Positions 8,531 through 17,339 of a stretch of DNA of 37,961 nucleotides are shown here, in pieces. Position 1 is the stretch's first letter; each line of letters starts with the position of its first letter. Both the position numbers and the translations under genes were made by a program. This DNA comes from JBMNOI01 sp050942995 (GTDB lineage Bacteria > Chloroflexota > Anaerolineae > UBA1429), in assembly GCA_050942995.1 (NCBI GenBank), contig JBMNOI010000021.1, positions 1 to 37,961 on the forward strand, written 5' to 3'. The notes under the pieces are model-generated. The model saw only the letters and a program-made list of their open reading frames with translations. It was not told the DNA's origin and ran no database searches.

Positions 8531-9658
8531 GTGAACTATTATCCGGATGCCCCATACTGGCTGGCCCTTTTGGAATCGGCCGCGCTCAAACGCCGCATGG
8601 CCAAGACGGTGATCTATCGTCGATGTATCGAGGGACGGGAGACTCTGGCCGACCTGCTCGGGATGAACCGTTCTGACGTGCAGACGTCGTTGGATCTGAC
8701 TGCGGACGAGGCGTCGGCGGTGTTGGAGGCGCTTCGTCAGGCGCCGGCTCGTGAAGCCGAGCTGGCCGATCTGGCGCGACAGGGCATCGGTCTGATTACC
8801 CGTGCGGATGTAACCTATCCCGATCTGCTGGCCGAGCGCTTGCCGGAGGAGTGGTTGCCCTACTACCTCTACTACGCCGGTGACCCGGCGATCGTGACCC
8901 AGCCGGGGGTGGCCGTTCTGGGAGGCACCTCGTCCGATGAGGCGGCCCGGACGATCGCCCGCGACCTGGCGCGCACCCTGGCCGCCGAAGGGCATAATCT
9001 GGTGGGGGGATACGACCGGGGGGTGGATCGTCTGGCCCTGGACACGGCCCGTGAGGCCGGGGGCAACGCGACGATGGTGCTGCCTCTGGGGATGAACTCG
9101 TTCCGACAGGTGCTGGCCGGCATGCGACGGCATCTGGATGAGGGACGCCTGCTGGTATTGAGTCCGTATGCGCCTGATGTAACCTATACCGAGGCGCTGG
9201 CCGGAGCGCGGCGGGCGCTGCTGGTGGCGCTGAGCGAGGCGGTTTACATGGTGTCGCCGGATGACGACCCTGGGGATTGGCCGGCGCTGGTCGAGCTGTT
9301 ACGCGCCGGGTTGCAGGTTGGTGTATGGCAGGGGCGGCCCGGCAGTTGGGTGACGGCCGGCGCCGCGCCTTTTGACGATGTGGCGGCGGCATTGCAGCCG
9401 TTGCGGGCGATGTATGGCAACGCCGAAGGAGTGACCGGAGCAACGTCGGGCGATGCCGAGATCATCGGGGATGATATCCTGCCGGAGGGCGACGGGCAGG
9501 CTATGGGGGAGCCGATCGAGTTCAGCGACGCCGATTCGGCGGTCGAGATTCTGGGGCGCACGGGAACGGTGCCCGATGTGCTGGCGCGTCGTCTCGCCGA
9601 ACGTCTGGGCAGGGATGAGCCGCCCGAAGAGGACGAGTGGGGCGCCGACGGCGCGTGA
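8531..9658 (+). CDS. divergent DprA/Smf-like protein
   Basis: A 375-residue protein whose middle (about residues 95-260) follows the DprA plan: YPDLLAERLPEEW..LYYAGD, then a Rossmann-like VAVLGG, LAAEGHNLVGGYDRGVDRLAL, GGNATMVLPLG and a late hydrophobic strand. DprA loads RecA on single-stranded DNA during transformation. Here key positions differ: GGT replaces GSR, GGYDRGVD-x2-AL replaces SGxAxGID-x2-AH, and the FPxRNR motif is replaced by YTEALAGARRA. A helical N-terminal region precedes it and an acidic C-terminal tail rich in Asp and Glu follows. Start GTG 8531 fits the consensus promoter. It could have lost DNA binding, or be a nucleotide-binding relative such as the LOG/TIGR00725 group. 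No other competence gene is adjacent; uvrB is next. Confidence 0.7.
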   Translation: MNYYPDAPYWLALLESAALKRRMAKTVIYRRCIEGRETLADLLGMNRSDVQTSLDLTADEASAVLEALRQAPAREAELADLARQGIGLITRADVTYPDLLAERLPEEWLPYYLYYAGDPAIVTQPGVAVLGGTSSDEAARTIARDLARTLAAEGHNLVGGYDRGVDRLALDTAREAGGNATMVLPLGMNSFRQVLAGMRRHLDEGRLLVLSPYAPDVTYTEALAGARRALLVALSEAVYMVSPDDDPGDWPALVELLRAGLQVGVWQGRPGSWVTAGAAPFDDVAAALQPLRAMYGNAEGVTGATSGDAEIIGDDILPEGDGQAMGEPIEFSDADSAVEILGRTGTVPDVLARRLAERLGRDEPPEEDEWGADGA

Positions 9659-9747
9659 TGTGCTAGCAGGGGAACAGGCCTCATTGATGACTGCCTCCGT
9701 CAGGGGATGCGCCTTGTAACGAGTATCATCCCTTGCCTTACGTCCTC

Positions 9748-9776
9748 TTGCGGTGGGCGAACAGATGTGCTATCAT
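9748..9776 (+). promoter_or_regulatory. probable uvrB promoter
   Basis: TTGCGG (9748-9753) and TATCAT (9771-9776) with the ideal 17-base spacer. Predicted start of RNA is near 9783, directly at a hairpin. Confidence 0.6.
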
Positions 9777-9783
9777 ATGAAAT

Positions 9784-9811
9784 GGGCTGCTCGATGGGCG
9801 GCCCTGTTTTT
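9784..9811 (+). terminator. hairpin plus T-run in the uvrB leader (terminator or 5' stabiliser)
   Basis: Arms 9784-9791 and 9797-9804 form an 8-bp stem with two G-T pairs and a 5-base loop; T5 follows after two bases. It may end transcription from the DprA-like gene, or sit at the extreme 5' end of the uvrB transcript. Confidence 0.6.
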
Positions 9812-9840
9812 CGTTTATTCTTGCGGGCGATGGGAGAACT

Positions 9841-11874
9841 ATGCGAGAGTTTCAACTCGTCTCGGACTTTGAACCCATGGGCGATCAGCCCCAGGCCATC
9901 GACGCCCTGTTGAACGGGCTGGAGCAGAACGATCGATATCAGACGTTGATGGGCGTGACCGGCTCCGGCAAGACCTTTGTCATGGCCAACATTATCCAGG
10001 CGGCACGACGGCCGACCCTGGTCATCGCCCACAACAAGACGCTGGCGGCCCAACTCTACTCCGAGTTCAAAGAGTTCTTTCCGAACAATGCCGTTGAGTA
10101 TTTTGTCAGCTATTACGACTATTACCAGCCCGAGGCGTACATTCCCCGCTCGGATACCTACATCGAGAAGGATGCCCAGATCAACGACGAGATCGAGCGA
10201 CTGCGGTTGTCGGCCACCTCGTCGTTGTTCAGCCGTCGCGATGTCATCATTGTGGCGTCGGTATCCTGCATCTACGGTCTGGGCGATCCCGAAGCCTACG
10301 GGCAGGTGGTGGTCACCCTGCAGCAGGGTGAGGTTCGCAGCCGCGAGCGGGTGCTGCGCCAGCTGGTGGCCAGCTTTTACGAGCGAAACGACACGGCGCT
10401 CTCGCCGGGCAACTTTCGCGTGCGGGGCGATACACTGGAGGTGATGCCGGCCTATGGCGAGACGGCGTATCGCATCGAGTTCTGGGGCGACGAGATCGAC
10501 CGCATCGTCGAGGTGGATGCGCTGACCGGTGAGGTGCTCATGCAGCATGCGCGGGTGGACATTTTCCCGGCCAAGCACTTTATCACGCCGCAGGAAAAGC
10601 TGGCCATAGCGCTGGAGAACATCGAGAAAGAGCTGGAAGAGCAACTGGCCGTGCTGCGGGCGGAGGAAAAGCTTCTGGAGGCGCAGCGGCTGGAGCAGCG
10701 CACACGCTACGATCTGGAGATGCTTCGCGAGGTAGGCTATTGCTCGGGGATCGAGAACTATTCGCGACATCTTTCCCAGCGTCAGGCAGGGGAGCCCCCC
10801 TGGACATTGATGGACTATTTTCCCGAGGACTATTTGCTGTTCATCGACGAGTCGCACATGACCATCCCGCAGATTCGCGGCATGTACAACGGCGACCGTT
10901 CGCGCAAAGAGGTGCTGGTGCGCTTTGGCTTTCGCTTGCCCTCGGCCCTGGACAACCGCCCGTTGACCTTTGAAGAGTTCGAGGATCATGTGGGGCAGTG
11001 TATCTTTGTCTCGGCCACACCCGGGCCCTATGAACGGGAGCACAGCACCCGTATTGTGGAGCAGATCATCCGACCCACCGGCCTGGTGGATCCGGAGGTG
11101 ATCGTGCGGCCCATCGCCGGACAGATCGACGACCTGTTGGGCGAGATTCGGCGGCGTATCGAGCGGGGCGAGCGGACTCTGGTGACCACGTTGACCAAGC
11201 GCATGGCCGAGGACCTCTCGGATTATCTGCGCGAGGCCGGCATCAGCGTGCACTATCTTCACTCAGAGATCAGCACGCTGGAGCGGGTGGATATTCTGCA
11301 CGACCTGCGCTCGGGGGTGTATGACGTGGTGGTGGGTGTGAACCTGCTTCGCGAGGGGCTGGACCTGCCCGAGGTGTCACTGGTCGCCATTCTGGATGCG
11401 GACAAGGAAGGGTTCTTGCGCTCGACACAGGCGCTGATCCAGACGATCGGCCGGGCGGCGCGTAACGTCAACGGCACCGTGCTGATGTACGCCGATGTGA
11501 TGACCGATTCCATGCGCAACGCCATCGAAGAGACGAACCGACGTCGCCAGATTCAGATCGCTCATAATCAGAAGCATGGCATCACGCCCAGCACCATCGT
11601 CAAAGAGATCTATGACCTGACCCAGCGTATGCGCGCCGTGGCCGAGCCCGAGACGCCCTATGTCACGGCGGCCGATATTCCCAAGGATGAGGCGTTCCGC
11701 ATCATTCGCGAGCTGGAGAAACAGATGAAGACCGCCTCGCAGAACCTCGAGTTCGAAAAGGCGGCGTTGCTGCGCGACCAGATTCTGGAGATGCGCCGTA
11801 GCCTGAGTGAGGCCGATCCAGAAGTGCCCGAGTGGGAGCGCTATCGCCAGTTCGAGCGCGGAAAGAGGGCATAG
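9841..11874 (+). CDS. uvrB: excinuclease ABC subunit B
   Basis: A 677-residue UvrB, full family length. It verifies DNA damage delivered by UvrA and positions UvrC for incision in nucleotide excision repair. Visible landmarks: Walker A GVTGSGKT (residues 38-45), the DNA-clamping beta-hairpin with YYDYYQPEAYIP near residue 95, the DESH box at about 336-339, the late helicase motifs LREGLDLPEVSLVAILDADKEG and QTIGRAARN, and a C-terminal UVR motif (LEFEKAALLRDQI) that contacts UvrC. The start ATG has GGGAGA just upstream. A promoter and a leader hairpin precede it. The PflX-like radical SAM gene begins one base after the stop, so the two are co-transcribed; uvrA follows as a separate unit. Confidence 0.98.
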   Translation: MREFQLVSDFEPMGDQPQAIDALLNGLEQNDRYQTLMGVTGSGKTFVMANIIQAARRPTLVIAHNKTLAAQLYSEFKEFFPNNAVEYFVSYYDYYQPEAYIPRSDTYIEKDAQINDEIERLRLSATSSLFSRRDVIIVASVSCIYGLGDPEAYGQVVVTLQQGEVRSRERVLRQLVASFYERNDTALSPGNFRVRGDTLEVMPAYGETAYRIEFWGDEIDRIVEVDALTGEVLMQHARVDIFPAKHFITPQEKLAIALENIEKELEEQLAVLRAEEKLLEAQRLEQRTRYDLEMLREVGYCSGIENYSRHLSQRQAGEPPWTLMDYFPEDYLLFIDESHMTIPQIRGMYNGDRSRKEVLVRFGFRLPSALDNRPLTFEEFEDHVGQCIFVSATPGPYEREHSTRIVEQIIRPTGLVDPEVIVRPIAGQIDDLLGEIRRRIERGERTLVTTLTKRMAEDLSDYLREAGISVHYLHSEISTLERVDILHDLRSGVYDVVVGVNLLREGLDLPEVSLVAILDADKEGFLRSTQALIQTIGRAARNVNGTVLMYADVMTDSMRNAIEETNRRRQIQIAHNQKHGITPSTIVKEIYDLTQRMRAVAEPETPYVTAADIPKDEAFRIIRELEKQMKTASQNLEFEKAALLRDQILEMRRSLSEADPEVPEWERYRQFERGKRA

Positions 11875-12813
11875 GTGCGCGGCATCTATCGCCCCGGGTA
11901 TCTGCGCATGGCGGATGAGGGGAGCCTGAGATCGCGGGTGGAGGAGGCGTGGGCGCATCTGCGCGCCTGTGATCTCTGCCCGCGACACTGCGGTGTGGAT
12001 CGGGTGGCCGGCGAGACGGGCTATTGTCGGGCCGGGGTGACGGTCCGCCTGGCCAGCGCCAACATCCACATTTGGGAGGAGCCGCCCATCAGCGGCACCG
12101 GCGGATCGGGGACGCTCTTTTTCTCTTACTGCACCGCGCGTTGCATCTTTTGTCAGAACTATCCCATCAGCCAGTTGGGGGTGGGGGGCGATCTGGAGAT
12201 CGCCGAACTGGCAGAGAAGATGCTTTACCTGCAACGGCAAGGCTGCCACAATGTGAATCTGGTGACGGCCGCTCATTATGTGCCCCAGGTGCTGGCGGCG
12301 GTCGAGCGGGCCGCGACGCAAGGGCTGCACATTCCGCTGGTGTACAATTCAAGTGGATACGACAGCCTGGAGACACTGCGCTTGCTGGACGGTGTGGTGG
12401 ATCTCTATCTGCCCGATAGCAAGTATGCCGATGATACCGTGGCGTGGCGCATCTCGCGATTTTCCGACTATGTGCGGCACAATCGCGCGGCGCTGCGCGA
12501 GATACACCGGCAGGTGGGCGACGATCTGGTGCTGGATGATGAGGGCATCGCCGTGCGCGGCATGATCGTGCGGCATCTGGTATTGCCCGACGGGCTTTCT
12601 CAGACGCCCGAGGTGCTGGAGTGGATCGCCAAAAACCTCTCGAAAGAGGTGCATATCAGTTTGATGTCGCAATATTTCCCGGCTCATCATGCCGTGCGTC
12701 ATCCCGTGCTGAACCGCCGTCTGACGCAAGAGGAGTATGATGTGGCGGTGGCCGCGCCGGATGCCCTCGGGTTGGAGAACGGCTGGCGACAGGAGATGGA
12801 TCCACTCTACTGA
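11875..12813 (+). CDS. PflX-like radical SAM protein (pyruvate formate-lyase activase relative)
   Basis: A 312-residue radical S-adenosylmethionine enzyme. The 4Fe-4S-binding CxxxCxxC is CTARCIFC (Cys86, Cys90, Cys93). An extra N-terminal set of cysteines, CDLCPRHC plus a further Cys at residue 51, is typical of the PflX group (COG1313), whose targets are mostly unknown. By family it makes a 5'-deoxyadenosyl radical, perhaps to activate a glycyl-radical partner; no such partner is in this window. The GTG start follows the uvrB stop at once and has AGAGGG upstream; ATG 11908 is an alternative. Linkage to uvrB may only reflect transcription. Confidence 0.85.
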   Translation: MRGIYRPGYLRMADEGSLRSRVEEAWAHLRACDLCPRHCGVDRVAGETGYCRAGVTVRLASANIHIWEEPPISGTGGSGTLFFSYCTARCIFCQNYPISQLGVGGDLEIAELAEKMLYLQRQGCHNVNLVTAAHYVPQVLAAVERAATQGLHIPLVYNSSGYDSLETLRLLDGVVDLYLPDSKYADDTVAWRISRFSDYVRHNRAALREIHRQVGDDLVLDDEGIAVRGMIVRHLVLPDGLSQTPEVLEWIAKNLSKEVHISLMSQYFPAHHAVRHPVLNRRLTQEEYDVAVAAPDALGLENGWRQEMDPLY

Positions 12814-12903
12814 TCCACATTTGCTCCCGGTAGAAAACCCCCTTCTGGAGGTCCCACTCGCCACCTTTGGAAGGTGTGATATGCCACAGCCCCAGCCGAC
12901 CTT

Positions 12904-12932
12904 TTGGCTATGAGGTATCGCCCTGCTATAAT
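12904..12932 (+). promoter_or_regulatory. probable uvrA promoter
   Basis: TTGGCT (12904-12909) and a perfect TATAAT (12927-12932) with a 17-base spacer lie about 60 bases before the uvrA start. I see no SOS-type operator. Confidence 0.7.
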
Positions 12933-12984
12933 TACAGACTGCATATTGTCGTTTTGAGTGACCGGGGAGTAACATCTAGCATAT

Positions 12985-12989
12985 GGGAG
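12985..12989 (+). promoter_or_regulatory. ribosome binding site selecting the uvrA start
   Basis: GGGAG lies five bases before ATG 12995. The upstream in-frame ATG 12983 has its nearest SD-like sequence too far away, so 12995 is favoured. Confidence 0.7.
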
Positions 12990-12994
12990 TGACC

Positions 12995-15922
12995 ATGGCG
13001 CACGAGTATATCTCGATCCGGGGCGCCCGCGTGCACAATCTCAAAGATATCGATGTCGATATCCCGCGTGACAAGCTGGTGGTCATCACCGGCCTGTCGG
13101 GTTCGGGCAAGTCGTCCCTGGCGTTTGATACGATCTATGCCGAGGGGCAGCGTCGCTATGTCGAATCGCTGTCGGCGTATGCCCGGCAGTTTCTGGGGCA
13201 GATGGACAAGCCGGATGTGGATCACATCGACGGGTTGTCTCCGGCCATCAGCATCGACCAAAAGAGCACCAGCCGCAGCCCTCGTTCGACGGTGGGAACC
13301 GTCACCGAGATCTATGACTACCTGCGACTCTTGTATGCCCGGGTGGGCATTCCCCATTGCCCCATCTGTGGGCGTGAAATCAGCCGCCAGACGGTGCAGC
13401 AGATCGTGGACACGATTCAGGGGCTCCCCGAGGGAAGCCGCCTGCTCATCATGGCGCCGCTGATTCGCGATCGTAAAGGCGAGCACAAGCGAGTCATCGA
13501 GGATCTGCGCAAAGCCGGTTATGTGCGCGCGCGGATCGACGGTGAGGTGCTGGGGCTGGACGACGTGCGCCCGCTGGATCGCTACAAGCAGCACACGATC
13601 GAGGCGGTGATCGACCGCATCGTGGTGCGCCGCCCGGCGGAGGAGAACGGCAATCAGGCCGATGCCGACGCCGATCGTAGCCGGCTGAGCGACTCGGTCG
13701 AGACGGCGCTCAAGCTGGGGGGCGGCGTGATGATCGTCAGCATTCTCGGCGGCGAGGATCAGCTCTATTCCGAGCATTACGCCTGTCCCGAATGTGGCAT
13801 CAGCCTGCCCGAAATCGAGCCGCGCTCGTTCTCGTTCAACAGTCCCCACGGCGCCTGTCCCGAATGCACCGGTCTGGGCACCCGGCAAGAGCTGGACCCG
13901 TCGCTTATTGTGCCCGATCGTGGGCGTTCGATTCGTGATGGAGCGGTCGAGCCCTGGGCGAACGCGAGCAAGAACGATTCGTACTTCAGGCACCTGCTCG
14001 ATGCGGTGGCCGAGCATTACGGATTCTCGGTCGATGTGCCGTGGCGCGAGCTTGCTCTGGAGCACCGGCGCGCCGTGCTGTATGGTAGCGGCGGCGATAT
14101 GGTGACCGTGCGGTATCAGAACCAGTATGGCCGGACGCGCACCCATCAGACGGCGTTCGAGGGGGTGATTCCGAATCTGGAGCGACGCTATCGCGAGACA
14201 TCGTCCGAGTCGATTCGCGAATCCATCGAGCGCTACATGACCGAGACCGAGTGCCCGGCGTGCCATGGCAAGCGATTGCGCCCCGAGAGCCTGGCGGTGA
14301 CGGTGGCCGGCACCTCTATCGATCGGGTGACGGCCATGTCGGTGCGCGAAGCCATCGCCTTTATTCGCGGGCTGTCCGGGAAATTGAGCGAACGGGAGAC
14401 TCTGATCGCCCGGCAGATCATCAAAGAGCTGCTCTCACGGCTCCAGTTTCTGGAGGATGTGGGGTTGCACTATCTGACGCTGGATCGAGGCGCGGCGACT
14501 CTGTCGGGCGGCGAGGCGCAGCGCATCCGTCTGGCGACGCAAATAGGGTCACAGCTTATGGGCGTGCTCTATATTCTGGATGAGCCCAGCATCGGCCTGC
14601 ATCAGCGGGATAATAAGCGGCTCATCGAGACGCTGGTGCGCCTGCGCGACCTGGGCAATACCGTCCTGGTGGTGGAGCATGACGAGGCCACCATGCAGGC
14701 CGCCGATCATATCGTCGATCTGGGGCCGGGCGCCGGGGAGCATGGCGGCGAGGTGGTTTGCCAGGGAACTCTGGAAGAGATCATGGCCTGTTCGAGGTCG
14801 ATCACCGGCCGATACCTGAGCGGCGCGGCGTCGGTGCCGGTTCCGGCGCGTCGCCGGGCGGGCAACGGCAAGATGCTGGTGGTGAGAGGCGCGCGCGAGA
14901 ACAATCTCAAGAACGTGACGGCGCGTATTCCGCTGGGGCGGTTCGTGGCCATCACCGGCGTATCCGGATCGGGCAAGAGCAGCCTGTTGATGAACATCCT
15001 GCACCGCAAACTGGCGCAGGTATTGCACAACGCCAGCACAAGGCCGGGCGACCATGACGAGGTGCTGGGCATCGATCAGCTCGACAAGGTGATCGACATC
15101 GACCAGTCGCCCATCGGGCGCACGCCGCGCTCTAACCCGGCGACCTATACGAACGTGTTCGGCCCCATACGCGAATTGTTCGCCTCGATGCCCGAGGCCA
15201 AGATGCGCGGCTACAAGGCCGGTCGCTTTTCGTTCAACGTCAAGGGCGGGCGTTGCGAAGCCTGCCAGGGCGCGGGCATTATTCAGATCGAGATGCAATT
15301 CCTGCCCGATGTCTATGTACCCTGCGAGGTGTGTCACGGGCAGCGCTATAACCGTGAGGCGCTGGAGATCAGGTACAAAGGCGCCAGCATCGCCGACGTG
15401 CTGGATATGACGGTGGACGAGGCGTTGCGCTTTTTCGAGAATATCCCCACTTTGAACACGCGACTGCGGACGCTTCACGATGTGGGGTTGGGCTATATCC
15501 GGCTGGGGCAGCCGGCGACCACTCTTTCCGGCGGTGAGGCTCAGCGCATCAAGCTGGCCCGAGAATTATCGCGGCGCGCCACGGGGCGCACGCTCTATAT
15601 TCTGGACGAGCCCACGGTGGGCCTCCATACGGCCGATGTGGAGAGACTGCTGCATGTGCTGGGGCGGCTGGTGGACGCCGGAAACACGGTCGTGGTGATC
15701 GAACACAACCTGGATGTGATCAAGAGCGCCGACTGGATTCTGGATCTGGGCCCCGAGGGCGGCAGTGACGGCGGGTATATCGTGGCCGAGGGAACGCCGG
15801 AAGAGGTGGCGGCCAATCCACGATCCTATACCGGGCAGTTCCTCAAGCCGGTGCTCAACGGCGCCGTCGGGCACCCCATGATGGCGCAGCCGTCGCACCG
15901 CTCACAGCACGAGTTGACGTAA
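12995..15922 (+). CDS. uvrA: excinuclease ABC subunit A
   Basis: A 975-residue UvrA, the damage-sensing ATPase of nucleotide excision repair, complete in length. It carries two ABC ATPase halves: Walker A GLSGSGKSS near residue 33 and GVSGSGKSS near residue 655, with signature LSGGEAQRIRLA and LSGGEAQRIKLA and Walker B ILDEPSIGLH and ILDEPTVGLH. Zinc-binding cysteine pairs are visible as CPECG/CPECTG in the first half and CEACQG/CEVCHG in the second. Start ATG 12995 is chosen by its SD site. It has its own promoter and is followed without a gap by miaB. The last 25 residues are a variable tail. Confidence 0.98.
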   Translation: MAHEYISIRGARVHNLKDIDVDIPRDKLVVITGLSGSGKSSLAFDTIYAEGQRRYVESLSAYARQFLGQMDKPDVDHIDGLSPAISIDQKSTSRSPRSTVGTVTEIYDYLRLLYARVGIPHCPICGREISRQTVQQIVDTIQGLPEGSRLLIMAPLIRDRKGEHKRVIEDLRKAGYVRARIDGEVLGLDDVRPLDRYKQHTIEAVIDRIVVRRPAEENGNQADADADRSRLSDSVETALKLGGGVMIVSILGGEDQLYSEHYACPECGISLPEIEPRSFSFNSPHGACPECTGLGTRQELDPSLIVPDRGRSIRDGAVEPWANASKNDSYFRHLLDAVAEHYGFSVDVPWRELALEHRRAVLYGSGGDMVTVRYQNQYGRTRTHQTAFEGVIPNLERRYRETSSESIRESIERYMTETECPACHGKRLRPESLAVTVAGTSIDRVTAMSVREAIAFIRGLSGKLSERETLIARQIIKELLSRLQFLEDVGLHYLTLDRGAATLSGGEAQRIRLATQIGSQLMGVLYILDEPSIGLHQRDNKRLIETLVRLRDLGNTVLVVEHDEATMQAADHIVDLGPGAGEHGGEVVCQGTLEEIMACSRSITGRYLSGAASVPVPARRRAGNGKMLVVRGARENNLKNVTARIPLGRFVAITGVSGSGKSSLLMNILHRKLAQVLHNASTRPGDHDEVLGIDQLDKVIDIDQSPIGRTPRSNPATYTNVFGPIRELFASMPEAKMRGYKAGRFSFNVKGGRCEACQGAGIIQIEMQFLPDVYVPCEVCHGQRYNREALEIRYKGASIADVLDMTVDEALRFFENIPTLNTRLRTLHDVGLGYIRLGQPATTLSGGEAQRIKLARELSRRATGRTLYILDEPTVGLHTADVERLLHVLGRLVDAGNTVVVIEHNLDVIKSADWILDLGPEGGSDGGYIVAEGTPEEVAANPRSYTGQFLKPVLNGAVGHPMMAQPSHRSQHELT

Positions 15923-17224
15923 ATGATACAAAACAACGGGCGTACGGAGCGACGCTACTATCTCTGGAATATCGGCTGTCAGATGAATCGGGCCGACGCT
16001 CAGCGGGTGAGCGAGGTGCTGGAACAGCGCGGCTATGTGCCGACTCGCGATCCGCGAGAGGCTCGGGTGATCCTGCTCAACACTTGTGTGGTGCGCCAGA
16101 GCGCCGAAGACAGGGTGATAGGGCGGCTGGCGTCGTTGCGGCCGGTCCGGGAGGACGACCCTCGGCGGGCGTTGCTGGTAATGGGTTGCTTTGTGGGGGA
16201 TGATCTGCCCGCGCTGGAGGCCGCCTATCCCTATGTCGACGGCTTTTTCCGCCCGTCAGATGTGCCCGGCGTCACGGCCTTTGTCGAAGAGTGGGAGCAA
16301 CGGCAGGGACTGGACTGTGACGGCGAGTGTGGCACGGTGAGCTCTACGCCGGTCTCTGCTTTGGTGCCCATCAGCTACGGTTGCGACCATCATTGCACCT
16401 ATTGCATCGTCACCATTCGGCGGGGCGAGCAACGCAGCCGACCGGTGGCCGATATTGTGGCCGATGCGGAAAAGATGGTGGCACGGGGCGCGCGCGAGAT
16501 CGTGCTGTTGGGGCAGAATGTGGACGCTTATGGCCTGGATGTGCCGGGGGGACCCGATCTGGCCGATGTGCTGGCCGCCGTGCACGAGATCGACGGGCTG
16601 TGGCGTATTCGCTTTCTGACGTCACATCCAAAAGAGATGTCGCCGCGCATCATCGAGGCGGTGGCGACGCTTCTCAAAGTGTGTGAGAGCTGGGAGCTGC
16701 CGGTGCAGTCGGGGGATGATGCCGTGTTGCGCCGCATGGGGCGCGGTTACACTGTGGACCATTTTCGCGATCTGGTCGGGCGCATCCGCCGGGCGACGCC
16801 TCAGGGGAGCATCAATACCGACGTCATCGTGGGATTCAGCGGCGAGACCGAGGCCCAGTTCGAGAACACGCTGGCGTTGGTGGAAGAGTTGCGCTTTGAC
16901 GCCGTGCATATTGCTGCCTATTCGGTGCGTCCCGGAACGCCGGCGGCCCGCTGGGAGGATGATGTGCCGGCGGAGGAGAAGGAGCGGCGTCGGGCGCTGA
17001 TAGAGGAGACACAGACGCGCATCGCCGGAGAGCTAAACGCGCCACTGCTGGGCCAGACACTGGAGGTGCTGGTGGACGGTCGGCAGCGCGGTCGCTGGCG
17101 CGGGCGCACGCGGGCCAACAAACTGGTCTTTTTCGAGAGCGACGCCGAGTGGACGGGGCGCCTGGCCCGGGTGCGCATCACCTGGACGGGGCCGTGGTCG
17201 ATGATCGGCGAGGTGGTGGCGTAA
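15923..17224 (+). CDS. miaB: tRNA-2-methylthio-N6-dimethylallyladenosine synthase
   Basis: A 433-residue methylthiotransferase of the MiaB/RimO family. It has the N-terminal UPF0004 domain with its cluster cysteines Cys19 (GCQMN), Cys55 (NTCVVR) and Cys89 (GCF), the radical SAM motif CDHHCTYC (Cys154, 158, 161), and a C-terminal TRAM RNA-binding domain (about residues 370-433). The motif QNVDAYG close to QNVNSYG and the RGEQRSR stretch favour MiaB, which thiomethylates A37 of tRNAs reading UNN codons, over RimO or MtaB. The ATG directly follows the uvrA stop, so translation is probably coupled. The transcript ends at the palindromic terminator at 17277. Confidence 0.88.
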   Translation: MIQNNGRTERRYYLWNIGCQMNRADAQRVSEVLEQRGYVPTRDPREARVILLNTCVVRQSAEDRVIGRLASLRPVREDDPRRALLVMGCFVGDDLPALEAAYPYVDGFFRPSDVPGVTAFVEEWEQRQGLDCDGECGTVSSTPVSALVPISYGCDHHCTYCIVTIRRGEQRSRPVADIVADAEKMVARGAREIVLLGQNVDAYGLDVPGGPDLADVLAAVHEIDGLWRIRFLTSHPKEMSPRIIEAVATLLKVCESWELPVQSGDDAVLRRMGRGYTVDHFRDLVGRIRRATPQGSINTDVIVGFSGETEAQFENTLALVEELRFDAVHIAAYSVRPGTPAARWEDDVPAEEKERRRALIEETQTRIAGELNAPLLGQTLEVLVDGRQRGRWRGRTRANKLVFFESDAEWTGRLARVRITWTGPWSMIGEVVA

Positions 17225-17276
17225 CCTCAGGCCGCATAAGGTCGCTTTCTCAGCTGGGCATAAAGTGATGACGATA

Positions 17277-17318
17277 AAAAAAGGCCGTCCGACGGATATC
17301 CGTCGGACGGCCTTTTTT
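17277..17318. terminator. perfect 42-bp palindromic bidirectional terminator
   Basis: The stretch is its own exact reverse complement, centred at 17297/17298: six A, a GC-rich arm, the mirror arm and six T. On either strand the RNA forms a hairpin followed by U6. It lies between convergent miaB and the oxidoreductase gene and can stop transcription from both. Confidence 0.97.
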
Positions 17319-17339
17319 CGTGCGATGATCGAGCGACGA

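Noticed and set aside
9700..11262. 520-codon minus-strand open frame
   Set aside because: Lies opposite uvrB, which has every family motif; antisense shadow.
12862..12876. Small hairpin CACCTT/AAGGTG before uvrA
   Set aside because: Six pairs, three-base loop and no T-run; too weak for a terminator or operator call.
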